Assembly: GCA_965153455.1 (NCBI GenBank) | Contig: OZ234497.1 | Location: forward strand, 9,238,001-9,302,000 | Length of the DNA: 64,000 nucleotides | From: Sphagnum compactum | Taxonomy: Eukaryota > Bryophyta > Sphagnopsida > Sphagnales | Reading direction: 5' to 3' | Shown: piece after piece, positions 14,117-24,477 of the stretch | How the letters are laid out: every line of letters begins with the position of its first letter | How positions within the stretch are numbered: the stretch's first letter is position 1 | Translations under genes and position numbers: made by a program | The notes under the pieces: generated by a model | Told to the model about the DNA's origin: nothing | The model's input: only the letters and a program-made list of their open reading frames with translations | Databases searched by the model: none

Positions 14117-14759
14117 GAAGGTATTGACATTAGTTATAATTGACATTTGTCTTTATGCGATGGTACATTTATTATATTTATAAGTTTGGAATCATTTTAT
14201 TGCAACATTTTTTTTGGTCCATGATTTTGGGATATGGATTTCAGATAGGATGTAGTGTATTGGATTCTCATTGTTATAAATACGAATGTAATGCCCTTGC
14301 TGAAATGGCTAGGTTCCAAACTAAGTAGATTATCCCCCTTGTCCTTTCCTCCCATCTCCTTTTTAAAAAAATTTATTTATTTTTTATCTTCCCATATGAT
14401 TCCCAATATCATAATACCTTTACCATTCCAATAGTTATTAAATTATTTTCAATAAATGTTTTTTTCTTTTTTAAAATCAATCGTTTGCAATGCCAAAAGT
14501 TCTAAATTTTCTTTTGACATTTTACTGATTACTTTCCCTAAAGATTGGTGGTGCAGTGTGCCTATGGAGTGCAAAATTATTTGGCATTTTTTCTTCCCAC
14601 CCCAACTTTAATAATTTCAGAAAAAATAAATTTATATTGCTAAAGTGAAAACATGAAAAGAAATTTTGTCAATAAGATGTCAAAATGGTAGAGTTATGAT
14701 GGTAGTTCATCCTTATTTATGCCAAATCTCAAAATTGTGCCTTTTTATGTCCATGTAGA

Positions 14760-14883
14760 TGTAGAAAGGGGTAGATAATACAAACATGAAAAACACATGT
14801 TAATTTGTTTTTTCATATCCATGTAGGTGGGTAGGGGAAAGGAAAAAGGTCATTTGGAATAGGTAGGTTTGGATGGCATATAT
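14760..14883 (-). repeat. Dispersed repeat, copy 2 of the inverted pair
   Basis: Its reverse complement carries the CCTACCCACCTACATGGATA block and flanking motifs seen at 12,327-12,432. The match extends for about 100 bp with moderate divergence. Confidence 0.55.
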
Positions 14884-15099
14884 GAACAAAATTATTATAT
14901 ACTAGACAAGTTGTATCTTGATTATAATGAATGTAATGAGTCACACTAAGTTTATTTATATATGTTTTAAATTTAAAAATCCAAAAAAACCCATAAGTTT
15001 CCATGATGCCATCGTACAAGGAAAAATCCTAATCAACTTCTTAAATATCTATTTGGGTTTTGGGTTGTTGCACATTATTGATGATGGTCAATTTATGAA

Positions 15100-15440
15100 A
15101 AAATTCAATTGATTTTGTGAAAATAAAATTCCATTTGAATGAAACTATTGAATGACATTGCATGCAATTTGAATTCAATCCAATTCCAATTGAACTAAAT
15201 TCAATTCAACAAGATTCAAAGTCAACTGAAGAGAAATGGGATGCAAAATGGTGGAAAAGGTATTGAAAGTTTACTTATGAATATGGTGTTGGAATTTATT
15301 TTTTACAAAGATAAATCCAAAAAGACGTAGTTCCATGCCGCTTTACTTGAAAATGGGCTAAACATATTTTGATTTGGAATTTTCCAAGTGTTGACTTCCC
15401 ATTAATGATTTATGGAACCTAAATTTGTCCTATACATGTA
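15100..15440 (+). repeat. Direct repeat unit, copy 1 (about 340 bp)
   Basis: It shares colinear blocks with 16,545-16,885: GAATGACATTGCATGCAA, an ATTGAAGAGAAAT-like block, and a final block around TTATGGAACCTAAATTTGTC. The two copies are in the same orientation, about 1.45 kb apart. They could be an old segmental duplication, two insertions of one element, or remnant LTRs of a small element; no TG..CA termini were found. Confidence 0.6.
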
Positions 15441-15452
15441 TATTAACTCTGA

Positions 15453-15479
15453 ATCATCATCATCATCATCATCATCATT
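15453..15479. repeat. (ATC)n microsatellite
   Basis: Nine tandem ATC triplets at the end of the copy 1 direct repeat flank. Confidence 0.9.
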
Positions 15480-15731
15480 GGAACTATGGATTGATATTTA
15501 ATTTCATCCATGATGGATGGACAAAGGATCATGATTGATGGATCTAATATCTAATACGGATGAAACATGAGCAAAAATGATAAATTTTGTCAAATATAAA
15601 TGAAAAACATTCATGCACACACTTCATCTATCTATACAATTAATTGAAAATAATGGATGAATAATCTATTATGGATGACATTTGAAACTTAATGAATGAA
15701 TTGTTTCCATGGGTAATGTTATACAATAGAA

Positions 15732-15852
15732 TAAACCCATTTTTTGACTTTTCTTAGGTGATTAAAAGTGTTCTTTGTGACTGTTTTGGAAACAAAAATA
15801 ATCACAAACGACACTTTTAATTGCTTATGACAAGTTGTAAAATGAGGTTTTG
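15732..15852. repeat. Foldback (inverted-repeat) element
   Basis: Two arms of about 48 bp surround a short centre near 15,790. The left arm contains GATTAAAAGTGTTCTTTGTG and the right arm contains its near complement ending ACGACACTTTTAATTGC. Outer ends AACCCATTTT and AAAATGAGGTTT also pair. It is non-coding and resembles a MITE, without clear terminal family signature. Confidence 0.55.
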
Positions 15853-16544
15853 AAACTAATATTACTACATGGAAATTTAAATGATATATATATTTTAAAA
15901 ATTTATTGTTTTCACAAATTTTTATTCAGTTCGATTTGTGTCAATGGATGTTATTTGCAATGTGAAGAGTCACATCCAAATATGATGGATGGAAATGATG
16001 AAAATACTTTGTCATCCATGAAATGATTTCAAACCGTGAATTGAAGAAAAGTTCATACGAAAACATTTAGTTACATGTTTTTGTGCAAGCTTTGGGAACT
16101 TGTTAAACATGGTACCAATGATAACTCATTTGAATATGTTAAAAAAAATCACTTAAACATGCTAGAGATGAAGAAAATAAATGAATGAGACAAGGCATGT
16201 TTTTTGTGAAGGGACTTTTTTTTATCAGACGGAGGAACGAGCTTGAAAAAAAACTTGGCCACCTTATTGTCTAGATCCATTACAAGAAACCTTTTCTAAT
16301 GTGAACCAAAATGAAAAATAAACATTGAAAAAAAGAAGGATTCAAAACACAAGACAAAATGTGATTTAATGTATATGTGATCAATTTATTCATGATCAAT
16401 CCATGTTTTTGAAAATGTTGTGCCATTCAATTAAATCTACCTCTTCCAAGCATAACTACATCATTCTTTTCCCCTATTGGTCTACATGGATATCAAAAGG
16501 CAAACTTGGGCTCCATGTTATTATGCACTATATGTGACAATCAA

Positions 16545-16885
16545 CTAAAAAATAAATAAAATTATTTTGTGAAAATTAAGTTCCATTCAAATGAAAATAT
16601 TGAATGACATTGCATGCAACTTGAATTCAAATACATTAAATGGAATTCAAATTTGATTGCATTGAAATTTATTTGGAATAAAATTGAATTGAAGAGAAAT
16701 TAGATGTAAATTGGTGAAAATATATTGAAAATTTGCTCATGACAATGCTATTGGAAAAAACTTTGAAAAGACACCTTTCCATTTCTTTTTATTGGTGATT
16801 TGACTAAACAAATTTTTGTTTGGAATTAGCCAAAGGACTTATGAAACCTAAAGTTGTCCTACCTAAATTCGTATTATATTAATTG
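16545..16885 (+). repeat. Direct repeat unit, copy 2 (about 340 bp)
   Basis: This is the partner of 15,100-15,440, with the same block order and many substitutions and small indels, so the duplication is old. Confidence 0.6.
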
Positions 16886-16899
16886 ATTTTTTTGTGTTT

Positions 16900-17010
16900 A
16901 TTTGGGTGGGGACGTTGGATTGACAAATAATTTTTCTTTTACGTTGGTTGGATGGGGTTGGACTGATGGACATTTTTCTTCTATGTTAGTTGGGTGGGGT
17001 TGGGGTCAGA
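16900..17010. repeat. G/T-rich minisatellite, about 2.5 units of ~45 bp
   Basis: TTGGGTGGGGACGTTGG, TTGGATGGGGTTGGACT and TTGGGTGGGGTTGGGGT recur at about 45-bp spacing with a T-rich spacer ending ACGTTGG or ATGTTAG. The G runs on the plus strand give some potential for quadruplex-like structure. Confidence 0.6.
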
Positions 17011-17182
17011 AATAGGGAGTGTAAAAAGTGGGGATTTAAAAAAAGGACAAACCCAAATGGTATAGTTGCTATAAAAAATCTAAAATTAATTCTAATTATC
17101 TTCGTAGTTTTGTTGGGATTAGTTTTTAAATGCAAGCTAACACAAAAACCTTATTGTTGCCATCACGAAATCCAAATCTGTA

Positions 17183-17201
17183 ATATATATATATATATAT
17201 A
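17183..17201. repeat. (AT)n microsatellite
   Basis: An uninterrupted alternating AT tract. Confidence 0.9.
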
Positions 17202-18920
17202 CCATGGCAATCTTAGAAATTTATAACTAGACATCAATTGCTGAAACCATGTTGGAGTTGTGTTTTCAAAAAAAAAACATTTTGCTCCCACTAACAAATG
17301 ATCATAAATCATACACGATTAAGTTTGTATTATTTATAATGTTTATCCTTGTCAAAATGTAAGGATATGCTCATTATCAATGGAATTGTATGATGGATAG
17401 GGATGCAATCAATCACAAGGTTTTGTCAAAATAATGATTATTTTCTTATTTTTATAGATCATGCAAATGTAACCACATTTTATATCACTTTTGAATTAGA
17501 ACCCTCATTTAAGGAGATGTTGTAAATGCATGACTTAATTTTTCAAATCAATAGTTTAAAAAATTTATAAGTATATTTTCATATGATAATATGTTGATAA
17601 TATCCCTCTCATATTGGCTAGGTTTTATGCCACTTGTGTGTGATTAGGTTTTTCCATGCAATAAAATGTGATGTCTTCTTTAAGGGGTATAAATAAAGAG
17701 ATTTCCACAAAGTTAGTGTTGCCTATGTGTAAACCAATTCTAGTCTCTTTTGAGTCATTTTGAAATTATCACATGAAATAATTGTGTTGGATGGCAAAAA
17801 AAAAAAAACGCTTCCAAAAATGATTTATATTGCTCACCCCAAGCCACTTCTTGTTGGGTAACAACCAAACTTGGTAGCAAGTTTTGATGTGATTTGAAAT
17901 AGGCCAACGAACAAAAAATGATATTTATTTTGAAAATGAAAAAAACCAATTCCAAGTCTTCCATTTATATTGGATCACATATCATAATTGACACATTGCC
18001 AAAAATTTGTCTTAGATTTTAGTAGGTGACAAAGGAAAATCTTTTGTTGAGCACACCTTTGTTGTTGTTTTTTAAAAAAACTTTGAAATGGGAAGTGGAG
18101 ATAGATTGATCATTGTAATGGATCTAAGAGGAAGGTGAATCACAAATTGTGTCATAAATCACATGGTAAAAATTAAACCCTATTCTTGACTCAAACTTCC
18201 AATAATTGGCATTATTGTGTGCCCCATATTGGTGTTTGCACTTTATTGAGTGAGGTTTTTTAATGGCCAAATTAATTAAATTTACAAAATTAATCGAAAT
18301 TCAACGAACTTAGTTTAGTATAAGCATGGATATTTATATTATTTTAAAACTACATATATACAATGCAAACACCATTAAAATCATTATTGGCAATAGACTT
18401 CATGTGGAAATGTTTTAATTCTATTGTAGAAGGATTTTATCCTCTACTAGTCGGGGATTTTAAACAAAGGAATAAAACAAAAGGGGGGGGGGGGGTCTTT
18501 GGGAATTCATTAGAAATGAATTTGAAGCAAATGAGAAATGCACTTTTCAATAGTTTAGATTTGCCAAGATTTTCATTTTGCTCCACCAAATCAAAAAGAG
18601 AATGAATGGTCCTAAAGTTTATCCTTATGTGTTTCCAAAAAATATTTTATGATTACCATGTTCAACTTACCTATAATCTTTTTTTTTTTGTTTTTTTATT
18701 AATATGGTTATAAGATAATTTATACAGTAGACATGAATATTATTGATATCCCATGCTGGACTAAATAGGGTCTTTGAGTCCAAAAATTAACATTTTTCAG
18801 GTTAAATTTGACCACTAAGAGGCCTTGTTTAAATAATAACCAATATTGGCACGGGGTGTTAAAGTATTTCCTATTTGCACATTATCCATACTTCATGGTA
18901 TGGTGTGGTTGTTGGTTCGA
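17202..18920. other. AT-rich intergenic DNA with a poly-G run
   Basis: No gene could be supported. A run of 13 G lies at 18,483-18,495, unusual in this AT-rich setting. Confidence 0.4.
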
Positions 18921-18926
18921 TTTACA

Positions 18927-19480
18927 GTAGTAGACCGCCCCCCCCCCCTCCCCCCCCCCCCACCCCCCTTTTGCAACTATGTTTTCAACTACATTTTGAT
19001 TATAAAACATAGTTGAAAGTGACAAAAATAGTTGCAAAATATTTTTTGCAATTGGAAAATATTTTTCTCAACTATAAACCAAAAAAATTAACAAGTACAA
19101 GTTGACAATGACATTCTAGTTGAAAGTGTTTGCCATGTGTCAATACCACATCAATAGCCATCACTAACCATTTTAGTTGCAAACTATTTTACCAACCTAG
19201 TCGTGAGATGTTGTCAACTTCCTTTGACTAGTGGATGAACTTCATCCGTTGATTGCATATGACATCAGCAAAATATTTAATTGCAATTTCGATTACGTTT
19301 CAACTATGTTAATTTAACCAATGATGTGGTGACATGTGGCACACCAAAAACATTCCACCATTGATTGGTCATAATAAAGATTAAGTCGAAAGGTCAACTA
19401 TGTTGCAACTACAATGGTCAATGCATTTGGCCAATGGTGGGATGACATGTGTTGTAATTTGATAAGGTTTGGGGTGGACT
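18927..19480. mobile_element. Non-autonomous DNA-transposon-like region rich in GTTGCAACT motifs (candidate)
   Basis: A C-run (about 18,936-18,968, with two interruptions) is followed by inverted GCAACTATGTTTTCAACT / AGTTGAAAGTGACAAAAATAG arms. Many ATAGTTGC, GTTGCAACTA and TCAACTATG motifs follow up to 19,480. A related pair, CCAATGATGTGGTGACATGT and CCAATGGTGGGATGACATGT, lies at about 19,320 and 19,430. Dense subterminal motifs of this type are typical of CACTA and Mutator-like non-autonomous elements. No termini could be fixed. Confidence 0.4.
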
Positions 19481-19879
19481 TGGCATAACCTAGGCCTATA
19501 GATGTACGTGGTGCCTAATCGTTATTACTTGTGGTAACTTAATGCATATTGAATTAGTTTAGTGGATTTGGGTTGTTATTTGATGCTTTGGTTGTAGAAT
19601 TCACTTTGATATAAAGAGTGCAAAAACAAGTTTGTGAAATTGAGATCCTTCATCAACATCTAATTTGGGTAGATTTTTTGATTTAGAGCTTCAAGATACG
19701 AAACTTTGCATGTTGGGCTAGGTGATTGAAATTCTAGCACCTTCTCTTGCTTTTGTAGAAACATACTTCACTATCAAGGGGTACAACATGATTCCATGAC
19801 ACAAAAGCTTGAAAGTGATTCAAGAGTGTATGGGAATTTTAAATTACTTCATCCATTGTGGAAGGAGATAGGTAGTCAT

Positions 19880-20390
19880 GCCAATGTTCTTGCATGTTTG
19901 TAAAGAGTTGAACCTTATAGTTCCTTTGGAACTTGGTCCATTATTTGATGAAGACTTAGTTTTTGGACAATTTGTTTCCAATGATGATGCCTTTTGTTCA
20001 TTATTGAAAAATGAATTGCATATATTTTGTTGCTTGTGAATAAACCCTAAGGATTGTGAAAATCCTTTAAATGACATATGAAAATCAATTTCCTCACGTT
20101 GCTTATTTAGCCCATCAAATTCTTGAGATTGTTGACTCTCATATTGAAATAAAGAGAAATTTCAATATTGTTGGGGTGATCACTAATCTATGGCAATCCA
20201 AGCTAGGGGTTGAAAATCTAGATCAATTGACCATGATTAGCAAAATTGGTCGAATGATGTTTGTGTTGGTTGTAAAGGAAGGAAAATGAATTCTTCCTTC
20301 ACTAAGTTCATTAATGTAGAGAATGCGTTGATAGAAGACAATGAAAAATTGATCTTTGATAGTGGGTTTTCTTTTGAAGATGAATGTTAA
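19880..20390 (+). pseudogene. hAT-family transposase remnant (C-terminal dimerisation region)
   Basis: The clearest part is 20,071-20,289. Its translation has an FPHVAYLAHQILEI block, an FNIVGVITNL block and an LGVENLDQL block, the order found in the C-terminal hAT dimerisation domain of plant transposases. Upstream (about 19,905-20,050) a shifted frame continues the same domain (FGQFVSNDDAFCSLLKNELH) with an in-frame TGA. Downstream a further frame change leads into an acidic tail ending about 20,388. Stops and at least two frameshifts make it non-functional. The DDE/RW catalytic half is not visible. The family is recognised from remembered motif order, not from an alignment. Confidence 0.65.
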
Positions 20391-22490
20391 TGTTGGATGT
20401 ATTTAATTTCCATGTTTGGTGTTGAATAAAATTTGAATGTTTTTAGTTTTTGTGCATTGCCTATTTTAGGCTTTTGTTTGTATTTTTGTTGGCTTAGGGT
20501 TGTTTTGGAAAAGTGTAGTAAAGAGATCCATGTGGGCCTGTATGTTAATAAATTATGTTCATATCAATGGTGACACTGTTTAAGATTGAAATTTGATTGC
20601 AATATTTACAAATTAATATTTAAAAATATGATTTTCCTTTGTCCTTAACATTTGATATATGAAAAGAAAAATTATAAAACCCATGATTGGCCTTGACCTA
20701 GAACCAACATGTTTTAGCCATATAAAAATCATTTGGGTAGTGGTAGTTTAGGAAATTCGACTTAGGCTTGGAATTGACAAGTTTTTTATTTTGAAAAAAA
20801 ATTTATAAATCCAAAATTGGAAGGTCTTCCATCATATAAAAAAAGATTAAACCCAAGCCCATAGGTTATTTTAAAAATTATGAACCAACCAAGACTAGTC
20901 AATATTAGTGTTGGGCGATTTTCATTAATTTAAAGAACTATCGGTTTCGATTTTTTAAGGCCATGTGTAAGAATTGCCTCAATTCTTACTTTTTTAAAAA
21001 ATGGGGCGCTTATGAAAATTGTCCCAAGTATGAAAAATTTCCAAAGAAAAAAAATCTAGTTTTCAACTTTGGTGGTTCTTGACAATTTGAAAACAACCAA
21101 TTTTTTTGGCCGGTTCTCACAAGTTGGAATTCAAAAAATTTAATATTTTTTTGGGAAAATTATTTTTAAATTATTTTTTTGACAAAAAATACTTTGAATA
21201 TATTTTCAAAAGGAACCATTTTTTTAATAAGGTTTTCTTTAACTATTAGTGGAAAATGAAAAATAACCATATTTTATAGTATCATGTTCAACACAGTAAC
21301 TAGAACAATTTTCATGGATCACATAAATTGAAAATTCAATTTTGAAATCGTTGGTTGCATACGTTGTGCACTAAACCCTACACCTTTTTAATCTAATAAT
21401 TTTTTTTTCAAATTTAGAATGTGTAGTAGATGTGTTTTAGCATGGCAAGGCCTTTGGGGCTTGAAACCCTAAAAGAAGGGATCGCTTTTGTAGGGCCTTG
21501 TGCCAACCCTATTATTTTAAGATTGTTTTCTCGTAAAGCTTGACCTAACACAAAATGTGAAAAAATGTTTAAACTTGTTTAATTTCATTGATCATGTTTG
21601 TAGTAGAATTTGGTTAAATTATCTTATAAACGATTACCACTTGAACTACAACACAAAAATGAATGAATTAAAAAAACACCAAAGATGATTATCTTCTTTC
21701 ACTAACCCCCTGTAAAAAAAAATGAAAAACATTTGCATTGTTATACAACATGAAACCTTTCCTTGTTTGTGTTTTGACATTTGATATTAAAACTGGACTT
21801 GCATAACAAAAAATGCATTTCATCAATTGAGAACATTTAACATCCATTATCTTATTGTCATTTACACAATAAAATGACCAACATAGTGCATTTCTATTAT
21901 CATGTCTTCATTTTCTTCTTTGAAGATGCAAAATTTTCAAGTTTTCATTAATTCTTTCTTCCTCATCATCTACATTAATACTTTCTTTTGTTTGTAGACT
22001 TGGTTGAATTTTAAACTTTTTTTCCATTACAACATCATTTAAATATTTTTCATCATTATTATTCATTTTGGGATGACTCTTCCATTATCAGTTGCAAGAT
22101 GAAATTTTACTTGATAAGTGGCAATAAAAACCAAACAATAATATGCAAACCTTTAGGCTACCATGAAGCAAATTTACAAAGGCATTTATAATTTACAAGA
22201 ATATTTACAAAGGGCATTTACAAAAATGAAGTGCAATGTAAGATTAAAATGCAAGTTAGAATGTCAAAGTTGAGATCAAGAAAAAAATAATCTTACACCA
22301 ATAAATGAAAAAAAAATTCAAAATTTGAAACAGAATAAACAAACAAAACAAAGCCAAAAACATTAACAAAAAAACTTGCAAAAACAAAACAAAATCACAA
22401 AACTTTTGAATGAAAAAACCTACCTTAATTCCCTAAGATGACACTTCACACTCCAAGCTCCAGAAGTTGCATATTATAAGAGGGGGGAAA
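20391..22490. other. AT-rich intergenic DNA, nothing recognised
   Basis: Dense stops in all frames. Around 20,900-21,130 short phrases such as GGCCGGTTCTCAC recall the repeat at 23.3-23.6 kb, but no unit structure could be fixed. Confidence 0.4.
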
Positions 22491-22499
22491 CACATCACC

Positions 22500-23060
22500 T
22501 CAACAAGTAAACAACAATAGTGAAAAATGAGGAACGACAAACCACATCAAACAATAATAATACAAGGGAGGATGAGTTGAGTACTTGGAAACGATGTGGA
22601 ATGACGAAACAACAATGGAAGGCGAAGAATGACAAATCACAATGAGTAATAACAATGCAAGACGAGGGCGATGCACCACACCGAACAGTAATAATGCAGG
22701 ACATGGGAAATGAATTACAACAAGCAGTAACAACACAACACAAGGTGAGGGAGATGAATCACAACAAGTAGTGGTAACGCAAGGTGACAAACAACAATAG
22801 TGCAAGGTGATGGACCACAACAAGTAGTAGTGCAAGGCGATAGACCACAACGAGTATGAGCAAGGTAAGGAAATGGACCATAACAAGTAGGAGTAACGTA
22901 AGGCGACAAACCATAATGAACATGAGTAGTACAATGTGACAGACCACAATGAGTAAGAGCAACGCAAGGCGATGAACCATAACAAGAAGGAACAACATAA
23001 GACAAGGGACGATGCACCACCATAAGTAGCATCAATGGAAGGTGAAGAGCAATGCAAAGC
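22500..23060. repeat. Degenerate minisatellite (about 30-45 bp units) upstream of the kinase gene
   Basis: Units built on GCAAGGCGATRRACCACAAC followed by an RAGTARNAGYAAC-like tail repeat about twelve or more times with changing length. On the minus strand this gives open frames of up to 185 codons with a repeating LLWSIALHYSY-type pattern. These are best explained by the repeat, since several overlapping frames stay open at once. No gene is proposed. Confidence 0.75.
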
Positions 23061-23309
23061 AAAGAGCTAGCAATAGCAAAGGCAAAATGAAAAGCAAATG
23101 AAAAACAAAAAAACAAAAACAAAACACGATGTAAAAAAACAAAAAAAAACGCAAATTAATAAGGCAAAAAAGCCTCTTGAGTTTTATATCCCTCTCCTTT
23201 CGTGTTCCCCTTAGGTGGAGGCACCACCCTAAACCGTAAAACTTCTAACCCTAAACCTAATTCCAACTTACCCATTTTCCCTCCCAAACCCCGAGAACTG
23301 GATCCGAAT

Positions 23310-23498
23310 TTTCATGCGAAAACCCGTCTGGTTGTTTTTAAAAAAAAAAAAAACCTTCCAATTTTGGTTTCTTAGACGGCTCTCACACGGTTCTCCAAAT
23401 TTTCATATGAAAGCCCATCCGGTTCTTAAATAAATAAATAAATAAATAAATTCCAATTTTTGGTTCTCCTACTAAATCGGTTTTCACGTGGTTCTCCT
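23310..23498. repeat. Tandem duplication, two ~95-bp units, with an (AAAT)n tract
   Basis: Both units begin with an AATTTTCATRYGAAARCCCRTC-like phrase and end with a CACRYGGTTCTCC phrase. The first holds a poly-A run (about 23,339-23,353). The second holds AAAT repeats (about 23,430-23,453). Related GAGAACCGG phrases continue to 23,610. Confidence 0.65.
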
Positions 23499-23619
23499 AA
23501 CCAGTTTTCAGCCAAAGTGAGAATAGTCGAGTTTCAATGTGAAAACCGAACTGAGAACCGGGTCACCCAATGAGAACCGAGTGTGACCGGCCCCCAGTGA
23601 GAACCGCCCCAACACGGGT

Positions 23620-24477
23620 GCATACCCAATGACCAGATTGAAAAAACCTCGATATAGTTATAACCTGGCGGGTATGTTGAAATGGATGTACTCAGTCAAG
23701 GGCATTACCAAAAACAGGCCCACACTCACTTCTGCCTTGTATGGGCCCTTCTTCTGGTGATGCCCTCAACGTAGGGCCTTACCCTACTCCAAACGCAGCC
23801 TTTGTCCATGTGCTGGCTCCTGTACCTACTAACTGGGTTGGTGGAACCCGTTCCCTTACGCACTACAGAACCAGAACCAGTTCGGAAGCCTGCGTTCCCA
23901 TAAGTTGGGTCCCTCTGCCTGGCCAACCAAATTCCATCCCATTCAGAGTTCGAAATGGCGTTTTGTCCATGTGAAGCTCCTGTACTCACTCCTTCGTGGA
24001 ACACGTTCCCTTACCGAAGGACCCTTTCCCTTACCGAAGGACCCGTTCCCCTCCGGACCTAAGGAACCTGGACCAGTTCCGAACCAGAACCGGAAGCACT
24101 AGCAGCGGCAGCCAAAGGCACGGCACGGCACGGCGCGGCAGTCTTTGCCGAACACAAAACACTCGCACGAAGACGAAGAAGAAGAGGAGCGAAAGAAGAA
24201 GACGAGAACAAAGTCTCCCTCGACGGAACAGGCCTCATCCCTGGACGGAATACAATTTGCTCCTTTGCCTGCATTGGCAGAGATTACGCAGTCTGCGTTG
24301 CCTGTTTGCTGCTATTTGTTCAGAATCGTTAGGGAGAGAGGCATCGGCGAGAAAGGAGGAGGGGGAAGGGAGGAAGGAAGGAAGGAAGGAGAAGAACGAA
24401 GCAGGCAGTAGGCAAGATATGATTGCGCAGCGAGAGAAATTACATTGCCGGCTGCAGCAGGTGTGCATGGGTGAAGG
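23620..24477 (+). promoter_or_regulatory. Kinase promoter / 5' leader region
   Basis: Composition rises sharply in GC compared with the desert to the left. Two tandem CCCTTACCGAAGGACC phrases lie at about 24,008-24,045, a CGGCA repeat at about 24,118-24,140 and a GGAA/GAAG repeat at about 24,374-24,393. No start site can be placed. An upstream ATG at 24,419 opens a 38-codon frame that overlaps the kinase start and ends at 24,535. Confidence 0.45.

Noticed and set aside
18840-18935. GGTTCGATTT resembling a tRNA B box
   Set aside because: The surrounding sequence gives no A box and no acceptor, D or anticodon stem pairing.
22500-23057. 185-codon minus-strand ORF rich in Leu, Trp, Ser and Tyr
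   Set aside because: It lies wholly in a degenerate minisatellite and several other frames stay open over the same bases, so composition and unit length explain it.
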